A model generated the notes under the pieces. That model searched no databases and was not told where the DNA came from. It saw only the letters and a list, made by a program, of their open reading frames with translations. The position numbers and the translations under genes were made by a program. Shown here piece by piece: positions 24,261-33,216 of a stretch of 64,000 nt of DNA; position 1 is the first letter of the stretch, and each line of letters begins with the position of its first letter. This stretch comes from Xanthobacteraceae bacterium (GTDB lineage: Bacteria > Pseudomonadota > Alphaproteobacteria > Rhizobiales > Xanthobacteraceae), in contig JAHBZB010000002.1 of assembly GCA_019635635.1 (NCBI GenBank), forward strand, positions 1,015,204 to 1,079,203, written 5' to 3'.

Positions 24261-25938
24261 GAGCACTTCAGCATTTCCTCTCCGGGCATCGCGCAAAAAC
24301 GTGATGCCCGGATGGACGCTTGGCGCGATCCTCGTCGCGGCGACCGTCGTCGCGCCGGTGATCGCGCTGATCGTCATTGCGGGCCAGGGCTCCGGCGATC
24401 TGTGGCCACAACTCGTCTCCTATGTGCTGCCGTCGGCAGCAGCGAACACCGCAATTCTCCTGCTGGGAGTCGGGCTGCTCACCAGCGTGATCGGGGTCGG
24501 CACCGCCTGGCTCGTCGCGACGGCAAAATTTCCGGGGCGCGGATTTTTCGACTGGGCGCTGCTCCTGCCGCTCGCGATCCCGACCTACATTCTCGCTTAC
24601 GCCTATCTCGACATTCTGCATCCGCTCGGGCCGGTGCAGTCGCTGCTGCGAGCCGTGCTGGGCATAAGCGACCCGCGTGCGCTGCATTTTCCCGACATCC
24701 GCTCGATGGGCGGCGTGATCTTCCTGCTCGGCTTCGTGCTTTATCCCTATGTCTATCTGGCTGCGCGCGCGACGTTCTTCATGCAGAGCGCAACGGCGCT
24801 CGAAGCCGCGCGCACGCTCGGCGCGGGGCGCTTCGAGATTTTCTTTCGTGTCGCCTTGCCGCTCGCCCGCCCCGCCATCGTTGTTGGTGTCACGCTTGCG
24901 CTTCTCGAAGCGCTCAACGACATCGGCGCGACCGAGTTTCTCGGCGTGCGCACGCTGACGATTGCGATCTATTCGACCTGGCTCAACCGCTCGTCGCTGC
25001 CGGGGGCGGCACAGATCTCGCTCTTCATGCTGGCGCTCGTGATCGCGTTGTTTCTTCTGGAGCGCTGGGCACGGCACGACCGGGTTTTCTCGGGAAGCGG
25101 CAAACGCACGCAGCCCCCGGCACCGGTTGAACTACGCGGCCAGCGCGCGTTCGGCGCTTCCGTTGCCTGCGCGCTGCCGCTCGCCATCGGCTTCCTCGCG
25201 CCGTTTGCCTATCTCGCCGATCAGGCGATCCGGAAAGTCGCGGAAGGCGCAGTCTCGCCGATGCTGGTCCGCGAAACCCTGAACACGCTACTTTACGCGG
25301 GGCTCGCGACGCTTGTGACACTCCTGCTCGGTCTCGTGGTCGCATTCGCGCTTCGCAACGAGCGAAAGGGCTTCGCTTCGCCCGCGAGCCGCGTCGCCAG
25401 CCTCGGTTACGCGATCCCCGGCACCGTGCTTGCCGTCGGCCTGCTATGGCCGCTCGCGAACTTCGACAACGCGGTCGATTCCTTGTTTCGCAATGCTTTT
25501 GGCATCTCCACCGGCCTTCTGATTTCCGGCTCGGGTGCCGCGCTCATCCTCGCCTATACGATTCGCTTTCTCGCCGTGTCGATCAACGGCGTGGAGGCGG
25601 GATACGCGAAGATTTCTACAAGTGTGGATCATGCCGCGCGCAGTCTCGGCGAAAGCGCTTTCGGCGTGCTCCGCCGTATTCATTTGCCGATGCTGCGGCC
25701 CGCGCTGGGGGCCGCCGCGATCCTCGTCTTCGTCGATTGCATGAAGGAACTGCCCGCGACCTTGATGCTGCGGCCGTTCGGCGTCGAAACGCTTTCGACG
25801 CATATCTACGCCGAAGCGGTGCGCGGCACCTACGAAGACGGCGCGCTCGCGGCGCTCCTGATCGTGCTTGCGGGGCTTATTCCGGTAGTACTGCTCGCGC
25901 GCATCAGCCGGAACACGCAAGCGCCCATCACGTCCTGA
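24244..25938 (+). CDS. fbpB: Ferric iron ABC transporter, fused double permease
   Basis: About 565 residues in two homologous permease halves of roughly six transmembrane helices each. Both halves carry the EAA-type loop (EAARTLGAGRFEIFFRVALPLARPA and, in the second half, AARSLGESAFGVLRRIHLPML). This is the FbpB/SfuB layout. The start is uncertain: TTG 24244, GTG 24301 and ATG 24304 are all in frame; 24244 overlaps fbpA by 17 bp and gives an N-terminus similar in length to relatives. No ATP-binding subunit follows; the next gene is convergent and overlaps the end by 11 bp. Confidence 0.85.
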   Translation: MASIIKSTSAFPLRASRKNVMPGWTLGAILVAATVVAPVIALIVIAGQGSGDLWPQLVSYVLPSAAANTAILLLGVGLLTSVIGVGTAWLVATAKFPGRGFFDWALLLPLAIPTYILAYAYLDILHPLGPVQSLLRAVLGISDPRALHFPDIRSMGGVIFLLGFVLYPYVYLAARATFFMQSATALEAARTLGAGRFEIFFRVALPLARPAIVVGVTLALLEALNDIGATEFLGVRTLTIAIYSTWLNRSSLPGAAQISLFMLALVIALFLLERWARHDRVFSGSGKRTQPPAPVELRGQRAFGASVACALPLAIGFLAPFAYLADQAIRKVAEGAVSPMLVRETLNTLLYAGLATLVTLLLGLVVAFALRNERKGFASPASRVASLGYAIPGTVLAVGLLWPLANFDNAVDSLFRNAFGISTGLLISGSGAALILAYTIRFLAVSINGVEAGYAKISTSVDHAARSLGESAFGVLRRIHLPMLRPALGAAAILVFVDCMKELPATLMLRPFGVETLSTHIYAEAVRGTYEDGALAALLIVLAGLIPVVLLARISRNTQAPITS

Positions 25939-27889
25939 GTTCGGCGATATCGCGATAAAGATCGAGCGCCTCGGGATTGGCAAGCGCCTCGGTATTCTTG
26001 ACCGGACGGCCATGCACCACGTCACGCACCGCAAGCTCGGTGATCTTGCCGGAGCGCGTGCGGGGAATGTCTGCGATCTGCACGATTTTCGCAGGCACGT
26101 GGCGCGGGCTCGCGCCGACCTTGATCTGCTGCTTGATCTTCGCAACCAGCGCGTCGTCGAGCTTCACGCCGTCGCGCAACCGGACGAACAACACAATCCG
26201 CGTGTCGCCGTCCCATTCCTGGCCGATTGCGATGGATTCCACCACCTCGGCAATCTGTTCGACCTGCGCGTAGATTTCGGCGGTGCCGATGCGCACGCCT
26301 TGCGGATTGAGGGTCGCGTCCGAGCGGCCGTGAATGATCATGCCGCCGTGTTCGGTCCATTCGGCGAAGTCGCCGTGACACCAGACGCCGGGGAAGCGGT
26401 TGAAATAGGCGTTATGATATTTTTTTCCGTCCGGATCGTTCCAGAACATGATCGGCATCGACGGGAACGGCGCGGTGCAGACGAGTTCGCCACGCTCGCC
26501 CTTGAGCGGCTTGCCCTTGTCGTCCCAGACATCGACCGCCATGCCGAGTGCCGGCGCCTGAATCTCGCCCTTCCACACCGGTGATGTCGGGTCGCCGCCG
26601 ACGAAGCAGGCGCAAAGATCGGTGCCGCCCGAAACCGACGCAAGATGCACGTCCTTCTTCACCGCGTCGTACACATATTCGAAACTCTCCGGCACCAGCG
26701 GCGAGCCGGTGGAAGCGAGCGTACGCATCTTCGAGAGATCGTGGGTGTCGATCGGACGAAGCCCCGCCTTCTTCGCGGCGTCGATGAATTTCGCGGATGT
26801 GCCGAAGAAGTCGATCTTCTCCTGCTGCGCGTAATCGAACATCACATCGTTCTTCGGATGAAATGGCGAGCCGTCATAGAGCATCAGGGTCGCTTCCGCC
26901 GCGAGGCCGCTGACGAGCCAATTCCACATCATCCAGCCCATCGTCGTGAACCAGAACATGCGGTCGCCCGGCTTGATGTCGCAAAGCAGCTTGTGTTCTT
27001 TCACATGCTGCAAAAGCACGCCGCCCGCGCAATGCACGATGCATTTCGGAACGCCGGTGGTGCCCGACGAGAAAAGAATATAAAGGGGATGATCGAACGG
27101 TAGCTGCTCGAACTCGACCGGCTTCGCGGCGAACGGTGCGATGAAGGAGTCGAGATCGGTTGCACGGGACAGTTTCGCCGCGGTCTCCTTCGCTTCGCCG
27201 AGATAATTTACAAGCACGACCTTTTCGGCGGTCAGCAGATTTTTTATGACGACGTCGAGCTTTTCGGCGATCTGGATTTTTTTGCCTGCGTACCAATAGC
27301 CGTCGCAGGAGAAGAACAGCTTCGGCTGAATCTGACCGAAGCGATCGATCACGCCGCGCTCGCCGAAGTCCGGCGAGCAGGAAGAGAAGATCGCGCCGAG
27401 CGAAGAGGTCGCGAGCATGACGGCGATGCTCTCGGGCAGGTTCGGCAGCATCGCCGCGACGCGATCGCCCTTCTTCACGCCGGCGGCTTTCATCGCCTGT
27501 TGCAGACGCGAGACCAGCGCGTGCAGCTCGTCGAAGGAAAGCCGGTAGCTCTTTTTATCCTCGCCGCGGAAGATCATCGCGGGCTCCGCGCCCGTCCGGC
27601 GCATCAGGTTCTCGGCAAAGCTCAGCTTCGCGCCCGGGAAGAACTTCGCGCCGGGCATGCGCCCGGCGTCGGCCAGCACCGGGGAGCCTTTCTCGCCGAT
27701 GACGCCGCAGAAATCCCAGACCAATTCCCAGAACGCGGGGCGGTTCTCGACCGACCAGGCATGCAACTGGCGATAGTCTTTCAACGCGAGGCCGAAGCGG
27801 CGGTTGGCTTCGGCCATGAAGCGGACCACTTCGCTATTGCGAACGGCTTCCGGCGTGGGGGTCCAGAGCGGCTTCTGATCGGAATTCAT
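25928..27889 (-). CDS. aacS: Acetoacetyl-CoA synthetase
   Basis: A 653-residue ANL-superfamily ligase activating acetoacetate to acetoacetyl-CoA with ATP. The N-terminus LWTPTPEAVRNSEVVRFM and the phosphate loop LFSSGTTGVPKC are characteristic, and HGRSDATLNPQGVRIGTAEIY near the C-terminus is the hinge region that separates it from acetyl-CoA synthetase. In PHA-forming rhizobia it returns ketone-body carbon to central metabolism, which agrees with the phasins elsewhere in the window. Confidence 0.93.
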   Translation of the reverse strand: MNSDQKPLWTPTPEAVRNSEVVRFMAEANRRFGLALKDYRQLHAWSVENRPAFWELVWDFCGVIGEKGSPVLADAGRMPGAKFFPGAKLSFAENLMRRTGAEPAMIFRGEDKKSYRLSFDELHALVSRLQQAMKAAGVKKGDRVAAMLPNLPESIAVMLATSSLGAIFSSCSPDFGERGVIDRFGQIQPKLFFSCDGYWYAGKKIQIAEKLDVVIKNLLTAEKVVLVNYLGEAKETAAKLSRATDLDSFIAPFAAKPVEFEQLPFDHPLYILFSSGTTGVPKCIVHCAGGVLLQHVKEHKLLCDIKPGDRMFWFTTMGWMMWNWLVSGLAAEATLMLYDGSPFHPKNDVMFDYAQQEKIDFFGTSAKFIDAAKKAGLRPIDTHDLSKMRTLASTGSPLVPESFEYVYDAVKKDVHLASVSGGTDLCACFVGGDPTSPVWKGEIQAPALGMAVDVWDDKGKPLKGERGELVCTAPFPSMPIMFWNDPDGKKYHNAYFNRFPGVWCHGDFAEWTEHGGMIIHGRSDATLNPQGVRIGTAEIYAQVEQIAEVVESIAIGQEWDGDTRIVLFVRLRDGVKLDDALVAKIKQQIKVGASPRHVPAKIVQIADIPRTRSGKITELAVRDVVHGRPVKNTEALANPEALDLYRDIAELRT

Positions 27890-28078
27890 CGGCGTTTTGT
27901 CCCAGTCCGGTTCTTCTTGCGACGTTTTTCATAGCGGCTCACGCGACCTCTGTCAGGGCCATGAAAGCGACACATAAGCCCTTGAAATAGACTAAGCTTC
28001 GCTCCGGCCGGCGTCCCGCCCGCCAGATTGAGCGAATTAACCCCAGCGCCGGAAGCCATCGTGAGCGTCTTGTCCCGT

Positions 28079-30031
28079 ATGCAACGTTTTGCGGCCGGAG
28101 CCATCGTGGCCGTCATTGTTGCGGCGTTTGCGCTGTTTTCGCTTCCCTATCTCCTCTCCGAATCCTCGATCCGTGCCGAGGTCAGCCGCTCGATCCAAGT
28201 CGCGACCGGCGTGGTGCCCCGCATCGAAGGTCCAGCGCGGATCACGCTCCTGCCGCGGCCTGCGATTCAGCTTGCCGAGGTCTATCTCGACGACGGCTCG
28301 AAGAACGGCCCAGCCGTCGGCGCGCTCCAGGCGAGCCTCCAGTTCTGGCCACTCCTGTTCGGCGAAATCAGAATCGCGACGCTGACGCTCGAGCGCCCCC
28401 GCCTTTCGATCGAGCTATCGCCGGAAGGCAAGCTGATCGGGGGCCTGCCGTTCAACCCGGCAATGCCGTCCGAAGAGGAGGTACCCGAGCTGCGCATCGT
28501 GGACGGGACCATTCTGTTGCGCGTGCAGGGCCGCGACCGCGTCGAGATCATCTCCAACCTGCAAGCGTCGCTGAACTGGGCCGGGGCGGCGCTTACCGCG
28601 ACCGGCAGCTTCATGCTCGCAAACAAGAATGCGAACGGAAGCCTTGTGATCGCTGACACCGCGGCACTTGCGAAAGGGCAACGCAGCGTCGTGCGGCTGC
28701 GGCTGGAGTCCGAACCGGGACGTATCGCTTTCGAAGGCGGTGTCGCGATGCGCGATACGGTATTGCAGAGCGACGGTTCGCTGAGCGCGGACGGCCGCTC
28801 GCTGCGTGATACGCTCGCGATGTTCGGCATTACCGCTCCCTCGCCCGCGGGATTCGGGCGCTACTCGCTGAAATCGACGATCGCACTCACGCCGATCGCA
28901 CTCAGCTTCACGAATCTTTCGCTCGAACTCGACGGCAATCGCGCTGACGGCGGCTTCACCTGGAAGCGGGACGGCAACCGCTCGATCCTGCAAGGGACTT
29001 TTGCGAGCGAGACCGCCGACCTTTCGGTTTATCGCGGCATCGTTTCGTTGCTGACCCGGGACGGGCGCGAATGGAACCGGACGCCGATCGAAACGAATGC
29101 GCTGCAAAGCGTCGAACTTGATCTGCGTTTCTCCTGCGGCAAACTCACGATCGGCAAGGTCGAGATCGGCAAGGCGGCTCTGGCACTTGCGGTCAAGAAC
29201 CGCCAGTTCATCGCGACCATCGGCGACGCGCAATTCTATGGCGGCACGCTGCGCGGCAACGCGATCTGGAGCGCGGCGAGCAAGACCCCCGAACTCAAGC
29301 TCGACGCCGTGCTCACCAATTTCGATCTGGAGCGCGGGCTCGGCGGCATGACCGGCTTCACCCGCCTCGAAGGAAACGGCACCCTGACAATCGCGGTGAC
29401 ATCCCGCGGAACGTCGGTGCAGGAAATCGCCTCTACGCTGGCCGGCAAGGTTCAACTCGCGATGCACGAAGGCGCGCTCAACGGCATCAACGCGGAAGCG
29501 GTGATGCGCCGGCTCGAACGCCGCCCGCTTTCCGGCACCGGCGACCTGCGCGGCGGGCGCACGCCATTCGATCAGCTTGCCGGCAATCTCGAAATCGAGA
29601 GCGGGATCGCAACGCTTTCCGACCTCAATATCGAAAGCAAGATTCTCAAGATCAAGCTCTCTGGCGAAACCTCGATCGCACGCCGCGAGTTCGACCTGCG
29701 CGGGATCGCAAGCCTGATCCGTGCGGCGCAGGCCAATGCGCCGCAGGTCGCATTCGACCTTCCGTTCCTGATTCAGGGAAGCTGGGACAATCCCTATCTG
29801 CTGCCCGACCCCGAGGCGCTGATCCGCCATTCCGGCGCCGCCGCACCGCTGCTCGATGCGGTCCGGGGAAGAGCCGCGCGCGAAGCCATGCGCAACGTGA
29901 TCGAAACCGTGACCGGCCTGCGCTCGATCGGCGAATTGCCGGCGAACCCGACCTTCGAGCCGCCATCGGCCAACGCGCCCGCGATCGCGCCGATTTCGGC
30001 TCCCGCGCCTTCGCCACAGCCCGCGCAGTAG
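28079..30031 (+). CDS. AsmA family protein
   Basis: About 650 residues: an N-terminal membrane anchor (GAIVAVIVAAFALFSLPYLL), a long beta-rich periplasmic region and the C-terminal AsmA_2-type domain (ITVTSRGTS-like segment with LAGKVQLAMHEGALNGI and LRGGRTPFDQLAGNLEI). AsmA/TamB-type proteins form hydrophobic grooves that span the periplasm and are linked to lipid transport to the outer membrane. The tail is Pro/Ala-rich. ATG 28079 is preferred; a TTG at 28028 and a GTG are also in frame. Confidence 0.85.
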   Translation: MQRFAAGAIVAVIVAAFALFSLPYLLSESSIRAEVSRSIQVATGVVPRIEGPARITLLPRPAIQLAEVYLDDGSKNGPAVGALQASLQFWPLLFGEIRIATLTLERPRLSIELSPEGKLIGGLPFNPAMPSEEEVPELRIVDGTILLRVQGRDRVEIISNLQASLNWAGAALTATGSFMLANKNANGSLVIADTAALAKGQRSVVRLRLESEPGRIAFEGGVAMRDTVLQSDGSLSADGRSLRDTLAMFGITAPSPAGFGRYSLKSTIALTPIALSFTNLSLELDGNRADGGFTWKRDGNRSILQGTFASETADLSVYRGIVSLLTRDGREWNRTPIETNALQSVELDLRFSCGKLTIGKVEIGKAALALAVKNRQFIATIGDAQFYGGTLRGNAIWSAASKTPELKLDAVLTNFDLERGLGGMTGFTRLEGNGTLTIAVTSRGTSVQEIASTLAGKVQLAMHEGALNGINAEAVMRRLERRPLSGTGDLRGGRTPFDQLAGNLEIESGIATLSDLNIESKILKIKLSGETSIARREFDLRGIASLIRAAQANAPQVAFDLPFLIQGSWDNPYLLPDPEALIRHSGAAAPLLDAVRGRAAREAMRNVIETVTGLRSIGELPANPTFEPPSANAPAIAPISAPAPSPQPAQ

Positions 30032-30150
30032 CGCTGAAATTTCGCACTGACTTGCCCTTGCAGGGAATCGCGATCGGCGACAAGCTGGGGCGGCGCTTCG
30101 ATCATAAACCCTTGTCGGCGGCACCTGCCTCGCATTCCCCGGAATCCCTC

Positions 30151-31308
30151 ATGTCCTTTCGTACCGCCATGCGCGTCCGCGCCGCGATCTGCTTTCTGTT
30201 TGCCGGGTTCGTTTTCGTGCAGCCCGTATACGCGCAGAACACTCCGAAGTTCATCGTCACCGTGACGCCGCAAGGTGCTGCCGCCAACGACAAGATGATT
30301 CCGGTCGCGGCCACCGTGAACGTGAACGTGACGATCCGGAACGATGGGACCGAGCCGCTTTCCAACATTGCGGTCGTCGCGAAACTCCATGGCGTGAAGC
30401 TCTCGCCGGACGCCTCGTGGAAGGAAGACGGCGACGACGCGAAGTTCGAAATCGCTTCGCTCAAGGCAAACGAAGAAATCACGCGGCCGCTCAATCTTCG
30501 TGTCGAAATGGCGCCGCTGCCGCCGGGGAAACTGGCCGAAGTGAACGTCGAGGCGAAGGCCGCGGATACGACCGTTACGGCGGCGGCGAAGTTTCCGGTC
30601 GGCGACTGCGTCTCCGCCTTTCAGTCGGACTTGACGCGCCTGCGCATAGGGCCGCTCGCAGAGGTCTGGCCGACTGCGGACGAAATGCGCAAGCCCGACA
30701 CCAGTCTTTCGCGCGTGCGCTATTTTCCGATCCGTCCCCGCCGCGGCGATCTCGCAATCCTTGACCGGCTTGCCGCCGGCTATCAGGCGCGGCTGCTCGC
30801 GAACTACGAATTCCTCCAGCAAGGCACGCGCTATACCGCGCGACGCTGGTTCGACGAGTTGAATGCCTTCACCGGGCAAGAGCCGATTCCGGGACTTTGC
30901 GCCGTGAACGATCAGATGCTCGACGGCATCCGCAAGACCATCAGCTATGTCACGGCCCGGATAGAGCCGCCGATCAAGGCCTATGCGCGCGGCATCGAAT
31001 TGCTGCGCAAGCAGTTCAACGCCGACGCGAACGACGATCTTACGAAAATCGCGCTGCGCGTCGCGCAAGGCGCCGGCGCGAAATTCGACAATCCGCCCGC
31101 GACGGCGTTTGAAACTCTCGCGAGCGCCAAAGAGCAGTTCAAGGACGCGAAGCTGACGCCTGAGCAACTCGATGATCTTTCGCTGATCGAATCCGCGGCC
31201 TGGGTCGAGGCGCAGGCGGCCCGCTCAAAGAAGCTATACGACCTGATCGAAGGCACGATCAACGGCATCGGAGACGCGCACAAGAAAAACTGCACCTGCG
31301 CGTTCTAA
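30151..31308 (+). CDS. Secreted protein with N-terminal Ig-like domain, unknown function
   Basis: A 385-residue exported protein (signal peptide ending VYAQ). Residues about 30-150 look like a CARDB-type Ig fold (VTIRNDGTEPLSNIAVVAKL and a later VNVEAKA strand). The remainder is largely helical with ISYVTARIEPPIKAYARG and ends CTCAF. Four to five cysteines could form disulphides. It follows asmA by 120 bp in the same direction. No named family recognised. The frame extends 99 nt upstream but ATG 30151 begins the signal peptide. Confidence 0.65.
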   Translation: MSFRTAMRVRAAICFLFAGFVFVQPVYAQNTPKFIVTVTPQGAAANDKMIPVAATVNVNVTIRNDGTEPLSNIAVVAKLHGVKLSPDASWKEDGDDAKFEIASLKANEEITRPLNLRVEMAPLPPGKLAEVNVEAKAADTTVTAAAKFPVGDCVSAFQSDLTRLRIGPLAEVWPTADEMRKPDTSLSRVRYFPIRPRRGDLAILDRLAAGYQARLLANYEFLQQGTRYTARRWFDELNAFTGQEPIPGLCAVNDQMLDGIRKTISYVTARIEPPIKAYARGIELLRKQFNADANDDLTKIALRVAQGAGAKFDNPPATAFETLASAKEQFKDAKLTPEQLDDLSLIESAAWVEAQAARSKKLYDLIEGTINGIGDAHKKNCTCAF

Positions 31309-31320
31309 AATCCGCGCGTT

Positions 31321-31929
31321 CTATGGCTTCGGCGCGAGCTTCGGCGGCAACGGATCGCTCGAAAGCCGGGCGTAAAGCAAGTGATCCTGCCAACTTCCGG
31401 CGATAGACAGATATTGGCGCGCGACGCCTTCACGCAGGAAATTCATCTTTTCCAGTAGCCGGATCGAAGCCGCATTCGACAAGAGGCACGCAGCCTCGAT
31501 GCGCCGCAGCCGCAGCATCGAATGCGCGAAGGGAACGAGCGCTGCGACGCCTGCGCTCATATATCCTTTTCCGGCAAAGGACTTGCCCATCCAGTAGCCG
31601 AGGCTGCCGGCTTGCGCCGCGCCACGCCGCAGATTGGTCAGCGTGGCCCCGCCAACCAGGGTGCGGTCGGCGGTCCGGAAGATGAGAAAAGCGTAGCCGC
31701 TTTCCTCGTGCAGGTCGCGCTCATAGCGGCGCAGGCGGCGGCGGAAGGCACTGCGCGTGAGATCGTCTTCCGGCCAGACCGGCTCCCACGGCGCCAGAAA
31801 CTCCCGGCTTTCGCCGCGCAGCGCGGACCATTCCTCGAAATCGCTCATGCGCGGCACGCGCAGAAAGACGCCGTTGCCCTCGATCACCGGCGCACTGCTC
31901 GTCAATACGAATGACTTGAAGAAGGCCAT
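31321..31929 (-). CDS. GNAT acetyltransferase, RimJ/RimL type
   Basis: A 202-residue acetyltransferase: VFLRVPRMSDFEEW at the N-terminus, LGYWMGKSFAGKGYMSAGVAA as acetyl-CoA motif A and LLSNAASIRLLEKMNFLREG as motif B. RimJ/RimL relatives acetylate N-termini of ribosomal and other proteins. It lies 15 bp after the M16 peptidase gene and is the last gene of the minus-strand thrC group. Confidence 0.88.
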   Translation of the reverse strand: MAFFKSFVLTSSAPVIEGNGVFLRVPRMSDFEEWSALRGESREFLAPWEPVWPEDDLTRSAFRRRLRRYERDLHEESGYAFLIFRTADRTLVGGATLTNLRRGAAQAGSLGYWMGKSFAGKGYMSAGVAALVPFAHSMLRLRRIEAACLLSNAASIRLLEKMNFLREGVARQYLSIAGSWQDHLLYARLSSDPLPPKLAPKP

Positions 31930-31944
31930 CGGCGTCAGTCTGTT

Positions 31945-33216
31945 TCAGGCGGCGCTGCGCTGCAACGCCCCGGTCGCCTCGCCCGCCTTTTCGAGACCCT
32001 TGCCGTCGCCGACGCCGACGAAGGTCGGGCGGCCGCCGGAGACGAGCCGCTGGCCCGCGGCACGGACACTCTCGACCGTAATCGCGTCGACCTTGCGTTC
32101 GATTTCGTCAAACGGGATCGCGCGGCCGAAGGCGAGCAAGCGGCTGCCCAACTGATCCGCACGGGCGGAAGCGCTTTCGAGCGCGCTCAAAAGACTGACC
32201 TTCATCTGCGCCTTGGCGCGGTCGACCTCGGCCTGCGAGGCGTTCCCGGCCGCGGCATGCAACTGCTCGATCACGACCCGCATCAATTCTTCGGAATCCG
32301 CGCCATCGGCGCCGGCGGTGACGCCGAACAATCCGCTATCCTGATAGGACGAGTGGAACGCCTGGATCGAATAGCAAAGGCCGCGCTTCTCGCGCACTTC
32401 CTGAAAGAGCCGCGACGAGCTGCCGCCGCCCGCAAGATTGACGAAGGCCTGCATCGCGTAGCGCTCGGGCGAATGATACGAGACGCCCTCGAGGCCGAGC
32501 ACGAGATGGGTCTGCTCGAGCTTGCGCGGACGGATTTCTACGCCGCCTTTGTAGCGCGCGGCATCGGGGGCCGCGACTTCACCGCCCGGAATTTTGGCAA
32601 GACTTTTTCCGGCGGATGCCAGCAGCGCGTCATGATCGACGGCACCCGCAGCCGCGACCACCATGCGCGGGCCGCGGTAGCGTTTCGCCATATAAGCGCG
32701 GAGCTTTTCCGGGGTGAAGGAGCGCACGGTTTCCGGCGTGCCGAGAATCGGGCGGCCGATCGCCTGCGCGGGAAACGCGGTTTCCTGAAACAGATCGAAG
32801 GCGACATCGTCCGGATCGTCGGCGGCACCACCGATTTCCTGCACGATCACGTTCTGCTCGCGGGCAAGCTCGCTTTGCTCGAAGGACGATTCCGTCAGAA
32901 TGTCCGAGAGAATGTCGAACGCGAGCGGCAGATCCTTCCCGAGCAGCCGCGCGTAATAGGCCGTGACCTCGATGCCGGTCATGGCATTCAGTTCGCCGCC
33001 GACATTCTCGATTTCCTCGCTGATCCGGAGCGCGGAACGCCGCTTCGTGCCCTTGAACGCCATGTGTTCGAGCAGATGCGAGATGCCGTGCTCGTCCTCG
33101 TCTTCGTAGCGCGCACCCGCGGCAACCCAGAACCCGAGCGAGGCGGTCTTCACGTCCGGCATGGTATCGGTGGCGACGGTGATGCCGTTCGCCAGTTTAT
33201 CGACGCGCAGGCTCAT
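31945..33216 (-). CDS. M16 family zinc peptidase (mitochondrial processing peptidase-like)
   Basis: A 423-residue peptidase with the inverted zinc motif HLLEH (His47, Glu50, His51) and the downstream Glu in ENVGGELNAMTG. The second half holds the inactive-domain pattern including REKRGLCYSIQAF. Its ATG overlaps the thrC stop by 4 bp, so translation is coupled. The thrC-M16-acetyltransferase order is common in Hyphomicrobiales. Substrates in bacteria are poorly known; it is related to the eukaryotic processing peptidase beta subunit. Confidence 0.92.
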   Translation of the reverse strand: MSLRVDKLANGITVATDTMPDVKTASLGFWVAAGARYEDEDEHGISHLLEHMAFKGTKRRSALRISEEIENVGGELNAMTGIEVTAYYARLLGKDLPLAFDILSDILTESSFEQSELAREQNVIVQEIGGAADDPDDVAFDLFQETAFPAQAIGRPILGTPETVRSFTPEKLRAYMAKRYRGPRMVVAAAGAVDHDALLASAGKSLAKIPGGEVAAPDAARYKGGVEIRPRKLEQTHLVLGLEGVSYHSPERYAMQAFVNLAGGGSSSRLFQEVREKRGLCYSIQAFHSSYQDSGLFGVTAGADGADSEELMRVVIEQLHAAAGNASQAEVDRAKAQMKVSLLSALESASARADQLGSRLLAFGRAIPFDEIERKVDAITVESVRAAGQRLVSGGRPTFVGVGDGKGLEKAGEATGALQRSAA

